Shown here in pieces: positions 6,708 through 13,336 of a stretch of DNA of 15,505 bases. Each line of letters begins with the position of its first letter. Position 1 is the first letter of the stretch. Both the position numbers and the translations under genes were made by a program. The stretch comes from an uncultured Collinsella sp. (GTDB lineage Bacteria > Actinomycetota > Coriobacteriia > Coriobacteriales > Coriobacteriaceae): the NCBI GenBank assembly GCA_900751695.1, contig CAADSS010000068.1:1-15505 (forward strand). Direction: 5' to 3'. The notes under the pieces are model-generated. The model was not told the origin of the DNA. It ran no database searches and saw nothing but the letters and a program-made list of their open reading frames with translations.

Positions 6708-7889
6708 ATGCTATTTGTAAATCGGCTGGTACATAAACTTGTTCCCGGCAACGAGGGCGAGCCGGTCGATACAACTTGTCGCACCAACGCGGGCTTTGCC
6801 GCAAGCCTCGTCTGCATTGGCCTCAACATCACCCTGTGCCTGGCCAAGGGCATCGCGGGCCTGCTCGCCGGCTCCGTCTCCCTCATCGCCGACGCTTTCA
6901 ACAACCTCTCCGATGCCTCGAGCAACATCGTGAGTCTGCTCGGGTTCCGCCTTGCCAGCCGCCCGGCAGACGAAGGCCACCCCTATGGCCACGGTCGCTA
7001 TGAGTACCTAGCCGGCCTGTTCGTCGCCGTCCTGGTTTGCGCCGTCGGCATCAATCTGATCCTCGAGTCGGTCACTAAGATCATCAAGCCTTCCCCCACT
7101 GCATATTCGGTGCTCTCCTTAGCCGCCCTCGTCTTGTCCATGCTCGTTAAGCTCTGGATGGCAGCGTTCAACCGCACGCTGGGCAACCGCATCGATTCCG
7201 AGACGCTCATCGCCACGGCGCAGGACTCCAAAAACGACGTCATCACCTCGGGCTCGGTCTTGGTGGCGGCGCTTATTTCGCAGACGACCGGCTTTGATCT
7301 CGATGGCTGGGCAGGCCTGGGTGTGGGCATCTTCATCTGCATCAGCGGCATGGGCCTAGTGCGCGACGCCATCAGCCCATTGCTGGGGCAAGCGCCCGAC
7401 CCCAAGCTCGTCCAGGCAATCCGCGATAAGATCATGTCCTATCCGCAGGTCTTGGGCACACACGACCTGATGGTGCACGACTACGGCCCCGGTCGTCAGT
7501 TTGCCAGCGCCCACGTGGAGATGCCCGGCGAGGGCGACGCATTTGAGCACCACGAGATTTTGGACACCATCGAGCACGACATCAAGCGCCAAATGGGCAT
7601 CGATATCACGCTGCACTGCGACCCCATCGCCACCACCAGCGACGACCTGCGCAGCTGGGTCAAGCGCGGCGTCATGCAGATCGATCCCGCGCTCTCCATC
7701 CACGACCTGCACGAGCACGACGGGTTCGTTTCGTTTGACCTGGTGCGTCCCGACGGCTTTGACATATCCGACGAGGAGCTGCTGGAGCTCGTCACGCGCA
7801 TCGTGCACGAGCGCCGACCCGATGCCTCATGCGTCGTCACGTTTGATTCGGGCTTTAGCTCGCCCGAGCGTCCGGCCGAGCAGTTGTAG
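6708..7889 (+). CDS. Cation diffusion facilitator, Mn2+-exporter (MntE-like) type
   Basis: An inner-membrane metal/proton antiporter of 393 residues. Six hydrophobic segments are followed by a cytoplasmic C-terminal domain. The metal site in TM2 reads Asn65-xxx-Asp69 (within ADAFNNLSD) and that in TM5 reads Asp173-xxx-Asp177 (AQDSKND). Zn-transporting members have His at the TM5 position; Asp there is the hallmark of Mn-type CDFs such as pneumococcal MntE, so Mn2+ efflux is the favoured substrate. HPYGHGRYEY (91-100) is the conserved TM2-TM3 loop. After the usual C-terminal domain (about 225-308) there is an 85-residue extension (IHDLHEHDG...) seen in related Gram-positive CDFs. Start ATG 6708 has GAGGAG at 7-nt spacing; the frame is open further upstream to 6561 but without support. 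It converges on the next gene with only 12 bp between. Confidence 0.9.
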   Translation: MLFVNRLVHKLVPGNEGEPVDTTCRTNAGFAASLVCIGLNITLCLAKGIAGLLAGSVSLIADAFNNLSDASSNIVSLLGFRLASRPADEGHPYGHGRYEYLAGLFVAVLVCAVGINLILESVTKIIKPSPTAYSVLSLAALVLSMLVKLWMAAFNRTLGNRIDSETLIATAQDSKNDVITSGSVLVAALISQTTGFDLDGWAGLGVGIFICISGMGLVRDAISPLLGQAPDPKLVQAIRDKIMSYPQVLGTHDLMVHDYGPGRQFASAHVEMPGEGDAFEHHEILDTIEHDIKRQMGIDITLHCDPIATTSDDLRSWVKRGVMQIDPALSIHDLHEHDGFVSFDLVRPDGFDISDEELLELVTRIVHERRPDASCVVTFDSGFSSPERPAEQL

Positions 7890-7901
7890 CCTGCTTAACA
7901 G

Positions 7902-8894
7902 CTAGTTTCCCTGCGCGCCCGAGATGCCGTTTTGCAGGGCGTTCCAGGCATCCGTCGCCAAGCCGCCCAAGTTCTGCGCGGTATCGCCCAGGTTTTGTGC
8001 CGTGTCGCCCAGCTCTTGCGCCTTGTCTCCCAACTCCTGCGCCTTGTTGCTCAAGTCCTCCAGCGTATTGGAACTCGAGCTGTCCGCGCCGCCCTGGTCG
8101 CCGGACGCGTTGCCCGACGAGCCGTCCTTGTGCGTGAGCTGAATTTCGAGGTTGCCGCTGTCGTTATAGTAGGCAGAAGTAACGACCCAGTTGGCATCGA
8201 CGACGGGCGTTGAGCCATCATCAGTCAGGACCACGGCATTCGAAAGATCGGCGCCGCGCGACTTGAGAAGCTTCTTGGCGTTGGACCAATACTGCCCCGG
8301 GATATCGCTCAGATCGACGGTGCTAGACGAGGCGGACTCGGTTTGCTCGGCAGCGGTATCGGCCGTTGAGCTCCCCCGCTTGTTGAGCATGCCCGACACG
8401 ATGGCAAACACAACCGACAGCGCAAAGAAAATCGCCAGCACGATGAGGATCTTCTTGATCACGCTCGACGAACGCGACGGCCTCTTCTCCTCGTCTTCGC
8501 TATATTGCGGAATCGACTTGGGGTACTCGCGATACGGCTCGCGCGACTCGTAGCGAGGCTGCGCCGTGCGAGGCATATACGTCGTCTGCTGAGGCTGCGG
8601 AATGGGATTTTGCGGCAGGTTGTCATAGGGATTCGGCGTCGAGGCAGCATAAGAATCCTGCGGCGTGTAATCAAACGGATCCGGAGCTGCGTTGCCATAG
8701 GGGCCTTGCGAAGATGCAGCGTAAGAATCCTGCGCCGTGTCGCCATAGCCCATAACCCGGGTGGGCTCGGCAGAAGGCTGCGTCGCGGCGGGGTCGGCAT
8801 AACCGGGGTTGGGAACAACGCGGGTCGCATCGGCGCTATCGCCAGCCTGCGCGGAACCGTAGCCGCCCATCACGGTTGTCTTGTCCTGATCCAT
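7902..8894 (-). CDS. Single-pass membrane protein with Pro/Gln/Tyr-rich tail and C-terminal heptad repeats
   Basis: A 330-residue protein of unknown function. The N-terminal 145 residues are disordered and rich in Pro, Gln, Tyr and Ser, with three T-x-V motifs (TTVMGG, TRVVPN, TRVMGY) and a duplicated DSYAAS segment. A single membrane span (about 148-168) after basic RSSSVIKK predicts N-in topology. Residues 193-255 (an SNAKKLLKSRGADLS helix, then strands) are weakly PASTA-like and would lie outside. Four heptads KAQELGD/TAQNLGD (284-311) may form an amphipathic or coiled-coil stalk. Start ATG 8894 has AAAGGA at 8-nt spacing; a TAGAAT -10-like box lies at 8940-8945 (minus strand) without a clear -35. 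The T-x-V motifs recall substrates of PknB-type kinases in Actinobacteria; this is inference. A real gene is near certain; its job is not known. Confidence 0.85.
   Translation of the reverse strand: MDQDKTTVMGGYGSAQAGDSADATRVVPNPGYADPAATQPSAEPTRVMGYGDTAQDSYAASSQGPYGNAAPDPFDYTPQDSYAASTPNPYDNLPQNPIPQPQQTTYMPRTAQPRYESREPYREYPKSIPQYSEDEEKRPSRSSSVIKKILIVLAIFFALSVVFAIVSGMLNKRGSSTADTAAEQTESASSSTVDLSDIPGQYWSNAKKLLKSRGADLSNAVVLTDDGSTPVVDANWVVTSAYYNDSGNLEIQLTHKDGSSGNASGDQGGADSSSSNTLEDLSNKAQELGDKAQELGDTAQNLGDTAQNLGGLATDAWNALQNGISGAQGN
7962..8045 (-). repeat. Four 21-bp in-frame tandem repeats
   Basis: Four imperfect 21-bp units encode (K/T)AQ(E/N)LG(D/G) in the C-terminus of the membrane protein. Units differ by synonymous and a few conservative changes. 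Unit number could vary between strains by slippage without shifting frame. Confidence 0.8.
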
Positions 8895-9012
8895 GCAACG
8901 ATTCCTTTCCGTCGCGCGTGAGCCTCAAGTTATCCATGCATTCTACCCGCGCAAAAGCCTATGATGGGCAGAGTCCGTCGGTATCTACAAGACATGCGCG
9001 GGCCTAAGGATC

Positions 9013-9048
9013 AAAAAGCCCCGCCGGGCCTTGTGGGCACGGCGGGGC
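9013..9048 (-). terminator. Rho-independent terminator of fhs
   Basis: Read on the minus strand, GCCCCGCC and GGCGGGGC form a perfect 8-bp stem with a 15-nt loop and are followed by TTTTT. It begins 25 bp after the fhs stop codon. Confidence 0.9.
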
Positions 9049-9073
9049 GGACAAGCAGCTATGGACAGCAGAC

Positions 9074-10741
9074 TTAGAACAGGCCGGTGATGTTGCCGTC
9101 GTTGTCGACGTCGATTTTCTCGGCCGCGGGCACCTTGGGCAGACCCGGCATGGTCAGAACGCTGCCGGTCAGCGCGACCACAAAGTGGGCACCGGCGGAA
9201 ACCTTGAGCTCACGCACGGTGATGCGGAAGTTCTCGGGAGCGCCCAGGGCCTTGGCGTTGTCGCTAAAGCTGTACTGCGTCTTGGCGACGCACACCGGCA
9301 GGTTGCCAAAGCCGTTCTCGCGCAGCTCGGCGAGCTGGCGCTTGGCGGCCGGCGTAAAGTCAACGCCGTCGGCGCGGTAGACCTTGGTGGCAACGGCCTC
9401 GAGGGCATCAGCGACATCAGCGCCGTCCTCATAGGCAAACTTGAGCTCGCTCGGCTGCTCAATCAGACGCATGACCTCATCGGCCAGCTCGAGCGCGCCC
9501 TCGCCGCCCTTGGCCCAGACCTCGGAAAGCTTAACGTTGACGCCGAGCTTCTGGCACTCGGACTCGATGAGTGCAAGCTCAGCCTCGGTGTCCGTCGGGA
9601 AGCGGTTGATGGCGACCACGCAGGGCAGACCATAAACGTTCTGGATGTTGTCGACATGACGCAGCAAGTTGGGCATGCCAGCCTTGAGTGCCTCGAGGTT
9701 CTCCTCGTTGAGGTCGGCCTTGGCGACGCCACCGTTGTACTTAAGCGCACGAGCGGTCGCGACGACCACGACGGCGCTGGGGCGAACGCCCGTCATGCGG
9801 CACTTGATGTCGAGGAACTTCTCGGCACCCAGATCGGCACCGAAGCCGGCCTCGGTAATGGCAACATCGCCAAAGCGCATCGCCATACGCGTGGCCATAA
9901 TAGAGTTGCAGCCGTGGGCAATGTTGGCGAAGGGACCGCCGTGGACAAACGCGGGCGTGCCCTCGAGCGTTTGCACCAGGTTGGGCTTAAGCGCGTCCTT
10001 AAGCAACGCGGCCATGGCACCCTGGGCCTTGAGGTCGCGGGCACGGACGGGCTCGCCGGCAAAGCTATAGCCGACGACAATCTCACCCAAGCGTTCCTTG
10101 AGGTCGTTGATGCTCGTAGACAGGCACAGGATTGCCATGACCTCGGAGGCAACGGTGATGTCGAAGCCGTCCTCGCGCGGCACACCTTGGGCCTTACCGC
10201 CAATGCCATCGATAACATGGCGCAGCTGACGGTCGTTCATGTCGACGACGCGCTTCCAGGTGATGCGCTTAACGTCAATACCGAGCTGATTGCCCTGCTG
10301 GATGTGGTTATCGAGCATGGCGGCCAGCAGGTTGTTGGCAGCACCGATGGCATGGAAGTCGCCGGTAAAGTGCAGGTTGATGTCCTCCATGGGAATGACC
10401 TGGGCCCAACCGCCGCCAGCGGCACCGCCCTTGACGCCAAAGACGGGACCGAGCGAAGGCTCACGCAGGGCCACGGCGCTCTTGATACCGCGACGACGCA
10501 GGCCATCGGCCAGACCGATGGTCGTGGTGGTCTTGCCCTCGCCCGCGGGCGTTGGGTTGATAGCGGTCACGAGGACGAGCTTGGCCTGGTGATCAGTCGG
10601 CTCGTTGAGCAGTGAATAGTCGACCTTAGCCTTGTCGAAGCCGTACGGAATAAGGTGCTTAACGTCGACGCCGGCGTTCTTGGCCACCTCGGTAATAGGC
10701 AGCGGCGTGACAGAACGTGCGATTTCGATGTCAGTAGGCAT
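9074..10741 (-). CDS. fhs: Formate-tetrahydrofolate ligase
   Basis: Makes 10-formyl-tetrahydrofolate from formate, tetrahydrofolate and ATP in the cytoplasm, supplying one-carbon units for purine and formyl-Met synthesis or the methyl branch of acetogenic metabolism. The protein is 555 residues, the normal family length. It carries the phosphate-binding loop TPAGEGKT (64-71) and the signature EPSLGPVFGVKGGAAGGG (94-111), with collinear family sequence to the C-terminal LTMPGLP. Start ATG 10739-10741 has GAAAGGA at 6-7-nt spacing; the frame upstream to 10816 crosses the predicted promoter and is not used. It is a single-gene unit with its own promoter and terminator, 144 bp downstream of ruvB. 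No folD or other folate gene is in the window. Identification is very secure. Confidence 0.98.
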   Translation of the reverse strand: MPTDIEIARSVTPLPITEVAKNAGVDVKHLIPYGFDKAKVDYSLLNEPTDHQAKLVLVTAINPTPAGEGKTTTTIGLADGLRRRGIKSAVALREPSLGPVFGVKGGAAGGGWAQVIPMEDINLHFTGDFHAIGAANNLLAAMLDNHIQQGNQLGIDVKRITWKRVVDMNDRQLRHVIDGIGGKAQGVPREDGFDITVASEVMAILCLSTSINDLKERLGEIVVGYSFAGEPVRARDLKAQGAMAALLKDALKPNLVQTLEGTPAFVHGGPFANIAHGCNSIMATRMAMRFGDVAITEAGFGADLGAEKFLDIKCRMTGVRPSAVVVVATARALKYNGGVAKADLNEENLEALKAGMPNLLRHVDNIQNVYGLPCVVAINRFPTDTEAELALIESECQKLGVNVKLSEVWAKGGEGALELADEVMRLIEQPSELKFAYEDGADVADALEAVATKVYRADGVDFTPAAKRQLAELRENGFGNLPVCVAKTQYSFSDNAKALGAPENFRITVRELKVSAGAHFVVALTGSVLTMPGLPKVPAAEKIDVDNDGNITGLF

Positions 10742-10781
10742 GGGCGGTCCTTTCGTTACCGAATGAGAAAAAGACCAATTC

Positions 10782-10809
10782 AGCATAGCACGGGCGCGCA
10801 ATAGTAAAA
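10782..10809 (-). promoter_or_regulatory. Predicted fhs promoter
   Basis: On the minus strand, -35 TTTTAC (10804-10809) and -10 TATGCT (10782-10787) are separated by 16 bp, and TG one base before the -10 gives an extended -10. The start codon is 40 bp downstream. The -35 match is weak. Confidence 0.4.
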
Positions 10810-10885
10810 CGCCCATAACCGATGAACGGCGATATGTTTACCCGATGCCCAGCGATAGTCCAACAGCCCGCCAAAACAAAACGCC

Positions 10886-11956
10886 CTAAACGGTAGGTTC
10901 AATCCCCAGGTGCTCAAAGGTGCGGAGGGTTGCCTGACGGCCCTGCGGCGTACGAATCATCAATCCGCACTGCAGCAAATAGGGCTCATAGACATCCTCG
11001 AGCGTGCCCGGGTCCTCGCCCACCGCGCTGGCAAGGGTCGTAAGTCCCACGGCGCGACCGGAGAACGTCTTGGCGAGCGTCTCCAAAATGCGAATATCCA
11101 TCCAGTCCAGACCGAGCTCGTCGATCTCGAAGAACTCGAGCGCCTGGCGACAGATATCGAGCTCGATGGGGCCGTTGCCGCGCACCTGTGCGTAATCGCG
11201 CACGCGCTTGAGCAGACGGTTGGCAAGACGTGGCGTGCCGCGCGAACGCGAGCCGATCTCGAGTGCACTGGGATGGTCGATCGTCACGCCCAGGATAGTC
11301 GCCGAGCGCGTCACAATCTGCGCGAGCTCCTCGACCGTGTAGTAATCCAGGCGATATGAAATGCCAAAGCGGTCGCGCAACGGGCCGGTCAACATGCCTG
11401 AGCGGGTCGTTGCCGCCACCAGCGTAAACTTGGGGATATCCAGGCGAATCGAGCGCGCCGCCGGACCCTTGCCAATCACGATATCGAGGGCAAAGTCCTC
11501 CATCGCGGGGTACAGGACCTCCTCGACCGAACGGTTGAGGCGGTGGATCTCGTCGATAAACAGCACATCGCCCGGCTGCAAGTTAGTAAGGATGGCCGCC
11601 AGGTCGCCCGTGCGCGCGATGGCAGGGCCACTCGTGGTCTTGATCTGAGCGCCCAGCTCGTTGGCGATAACGGTGGCCAGCGTGGTCTTGCCCAGGCCCG
11701 GAGGACCCGAGAAGATCACGTGGTCGAGCGTCTCGCCACGGCTCTGCGCCGCTTCGATCAACACGCGCAGGCTCTGCTTGATGTGCTCCTGGCCGCAGTA
11801 ATCGTCCAGGCGCTGAGGGCGCAAAGTGCGGTCGACATCGAGATCCTCGGCCGTCAGCTCCGAGCCCACCATGCGCTCGCCGTGCGCCATGGATGCCGCC
11901 GGCGAGTTACCGGGCGTCGCCCACAAGTCCTGAGAGTCATCGGCTTCCCACATCAC
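10886..11956 (-). CDS. ruvB: Holliday junction branch-migration ATPase RuvB
   Basis: The AAA+ motor that drives branch migration of Holliday junctions together with RuvA. The protein is 356 residues with Walker A GPPGLGKT (84-91), Walker B LFIDEIH (132-138), sensor-1 AATTRSG (181-187), and the GPLRDRFG segment (191-198) that carries RuvB-signature arginines. The C-terminal winged-helix DNA-binding domain is complete (ends near GRQATLRTFEHLG). The GTG start (11954-11956) overlaps the ruvA stop in GTGATG, suggesting translational coupling; an ATG directly follows. The N-terminus is about 20 residues longer than in E. coli RuvB, and an internal ATG at 11890 has no good ribosome binding site. Last gene of ruvC-ruvA-ruvB; no clear terminator follows. 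Confidence 0.98.
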   Translation of the reverse strand: MMWEADDSQDLWATPGNSPAASMAHGERMVGSELTAEDLDVDRTLRPQRLDDYCGQEHIKQSLRVLIEAAQSRGETLDHVIFSGPPGLGKTTLATVIANELGAQIKTTSGPAIARTGDLAAILTNLQPGDVLFIDEIHRLNRSVEEVLYPAMEDFALDIVIGKGPAARSIRLDIPKFTLVAATTRSGMLTGPLRDRFGISYRLDYYTVEELAQIVTRSATILGVTIDHPSALEIGSRSRGTPRLANRLLKRVRDYAQVRGNGPIELDICRQALEFFEIDELGLDWMDIRILETLAKTFSGRAVGLTTLASAVGEDPGTLEDVYEPYLLQCGLMIRTPQGRQATLRTFEHLGIEPTV

Positions 11957-12573
11957 GCATCCATTCCGAGTCGCTTAAGCGCCGCGCCGAGCAGATCCTC
12001 GACACGCATATTCTGCCCATCATACCCGCTCAGGGCAACATCGGTCTCCTGCGGGCTAAAGCCCATGGAAAGGAGCGCCGCACGGGCATCATCGATCACC
12101 GAGGGAGCGGCAGCGGGCACGGGCATCGCAACCTGTCCGGGAATCACGTCGACCGGCACAAAGCCCTTATCCTTGGCAAAGGTGCTCTTGAGTTCCAGGA
12201 TCAGGCGCTGAGCTGTCTTTTTGCCCACACCGGGTACCTTGGCCATGCCCTTGTCGTCCTCGGCCATCACCAGCGAATACAGCTGCCCCACGGTATAGGT
12301 GGAAAGCACGGCAAGCGCCAGGCGCGGGCCAACGCCCGAAACGGACACGAGCCGGTCGAACATCATGCGCTCATCCTTTGAGGAAAAACCGAAAAGTGTC
12401 ATGGCGTCCTCGCGCACCTGCATGCGCGTGTAGAGGCAGACCTCGCCACCGGGCGTCGGCAACGTGGCCGCAGTGCTGCCCGAGATGCCGAGCTCAAAGC
12501 CAACGCCCGACACATCGACGACAGCAGAGCTCATCGTGGCCTCGACAAGCGTTCCGTGGAGCTGGGAAATCAT
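11953..12573 (-). CDS. ruvA: Holliday junction DNA-binding protein RuvA
   Basis: RuvA tetramers bind the four-way junction and load RuvB. The protein is 206 residues, close to the usual length. The N-terminal OB fold covers 1-62 (MISQLHGTL, VDVSGVGFEL); two helix-hairpin-helix motifs follow (SVSGVGPRLALAVLS 77-91; KVPGVGKKTAQRLILELK 112-129); and after a Pro/Ala linker the C-terminal RuvB-binding domain occupies about 158-206 (DDARAALLSMGFS). Start ATG 12571-12573 shares one base with the ruvC stop (TGATG), with AGAGGAA 10 nt upstream. The long open frame above it overlaps ruvC and is not coding. It ends in TGA overlapping the ruvB start. Confidence 0.98.
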   Translation of the reverse strand: MISQLHGTLVEATMSSAVVDVSGVGFELGISGSTAATLPTPGGEVCLYTRMQVREDAMTLFGFSSKDERMMFDRLVSVSGVGPRLALAVLSTYTVGQLYSLVMAEDDKGMAKVPGVGKKTAQRLILELKSTFAKDKGFVPVDVIPGQVAMPVPAAAPSVIDDARAALLSMGFSPQETDVALSGYDGQNMRVEDLLGAALKRLGMDA

Positions 12574-13094
12574 CAGTATCCGGTTCCTCTCTGTTGATAG
12601 AACTCGCCACCGGTGAGGGCGCGGGTGCGGCTGAGGTTTACGTGGCAGATGGCGCAGGCCAGGGCATCGGCGGCATGGTCGGGATGCGGGTCGTGATCGA
12701 GCTGTGTGAGTGTGCGTACCATGTAGGCGACCTGCCGCTTGTCCGCGGCGCCAGTGCCCACCACAGCCTGTTTGATCTGCATGGGCGTGTACTCGCCAAT
12801 CTCGAGCGCGCATTCCGAAAGTGCGACGAGTGCAGCACCGCGGGCATGCGCCGTGGGGATGGCCGAACGAACGTTGGCGCCAAAGTAGATGCTCTCGACA
12901 GCAGCCGTGTCGGGTCGATAACGCTCAACGACATCCTTAAGGTCATGGGCGATATGCGACAGGCGCACCGCGAGCGGACTTCCGGCACTGGTCTCGATGC
13001 AGCCATAGGCACGGCAGCGAACCTCGCCACGCCGCTCCTCGATAATCCCCCAACCCGTATGAGCCAAACCGGGGTCAATGCCCAAGATAACCAA
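12573..13094 (-). CDS. ruvC: Holliday junction resolvase RuvC
   Basis: A structure-specific endonuclease that nicks Holliday junctions symmetrically after RuvAB branch migration. The preferred start is TTG 13092-13094, giving MVILGIDPG and 173 residues, the same length as the E. coli enzyme, with GGGGAGGT (13099-13106) just upstream. An in-frame TTG at 13115 would add seven residues and has poorer support. Catalytic residues are Asp7 (GIDPG), Glu67 (VESIYF), His140 and Asp143 (HAADALA). His at the third position is also found in Thermus RuvC, so the site is intact. First gene of the SOS-type ruvCAB operon; it ends in TGA. Confidence 0.96.
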   Translation of the reverse strand: MVILGIDPGLAHTGWGIIEERRGEVRCRAYGCIETSAGSPLAVRLSHIAHDLKDVVERYRPDTAAVESIYFGANVRSAIPTAHARGAALVALSECALEIGEYTPMQIKQAVVGTGAADKRQVAYMVRTLTQLDHDPHPDHAADALACAICHVNLSRTRALTGGEFYQQRGTGY

Positions 13095-13150
13095 GCCGAC
13101 CTCCCCTCGCCACAAGCACAGCGCAAGACAAGGCCCCGCGCATCATTCAC

Positions 13151-13169
13151 GAACGTCTGTTCTAGAATA
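13151..13169 (-). promoter_or_regulatory. LexA/SOS box at the ruvCAB promoter
   Basis: GAAC-GTCT-GTTC (13151-13162) is a perfect inverted repeat matching the GAAC-N4-GTTC core of Gram-positive and actinobacterial SOS boxes. On the minus strand it directly follows a -10-like TATTCT (13164-13169); no clear -35 is seen. The ruvC start is 57 bp further. LexA bound here would block the promoter until DNA damage. The site is seen; regulation is inferred from known ruv control. Confidence 0.75.
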
Positions 13170-13230
13170 ACACAACGCTAGCCCTATAAGTCAGCCGAGA
13201 TTGAATTGTAGGTTGAGTATACGCAAGCGA

Positions 13231-13328
13231 GCGCCCGCCAGAGCGAGCAAGGTGCCTTGAAAGAGGAGGGCATTGACCTGGCGGTCATGTCCGACGATTG
13301 AAAGGCAGATTGCCGCTCTGGCGGGCGC
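13231..13328. repeat. 98-bp element with perfect 15-bp inverted arms and internal hairpins
   Basis: Arms GCGCCCGCCAGAGCG (13231-13245) and CGCTCTGGCGGGCGC (13314-13328) are exact inverted copies around 68 bp. Inside are CAAGG/CCTTG (13248-13259), TGACC-TGGC-GGTCA (13274-13287), and GGCA-GAT-TGCC (13304-13314, touching the right arm). The element starts 8 bp after the stop of the NAD-synthetase-like gene on the minus strand and lies before the ruvCAB promoter. No T-run follows on either strand, so it is not a standard terminator. It may be a dispersed repeat, a structured RNA or an atypical transcription end. Confidence 0.6.
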
Positions 13329-13336
13329 GCAGCGAC

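Noticed and set aside
9185..10615. 476-residue plus-strand open frame
   Set aside because: It is wholly antisense to fhs, a secure gene; high GC produces long antisense frames, and it has no family features.
12378..13181. 267-residue plus-strand open frame
   Set aside because: It is antisense to ruvA/ruvC and crosses the ruvCAB promoter.
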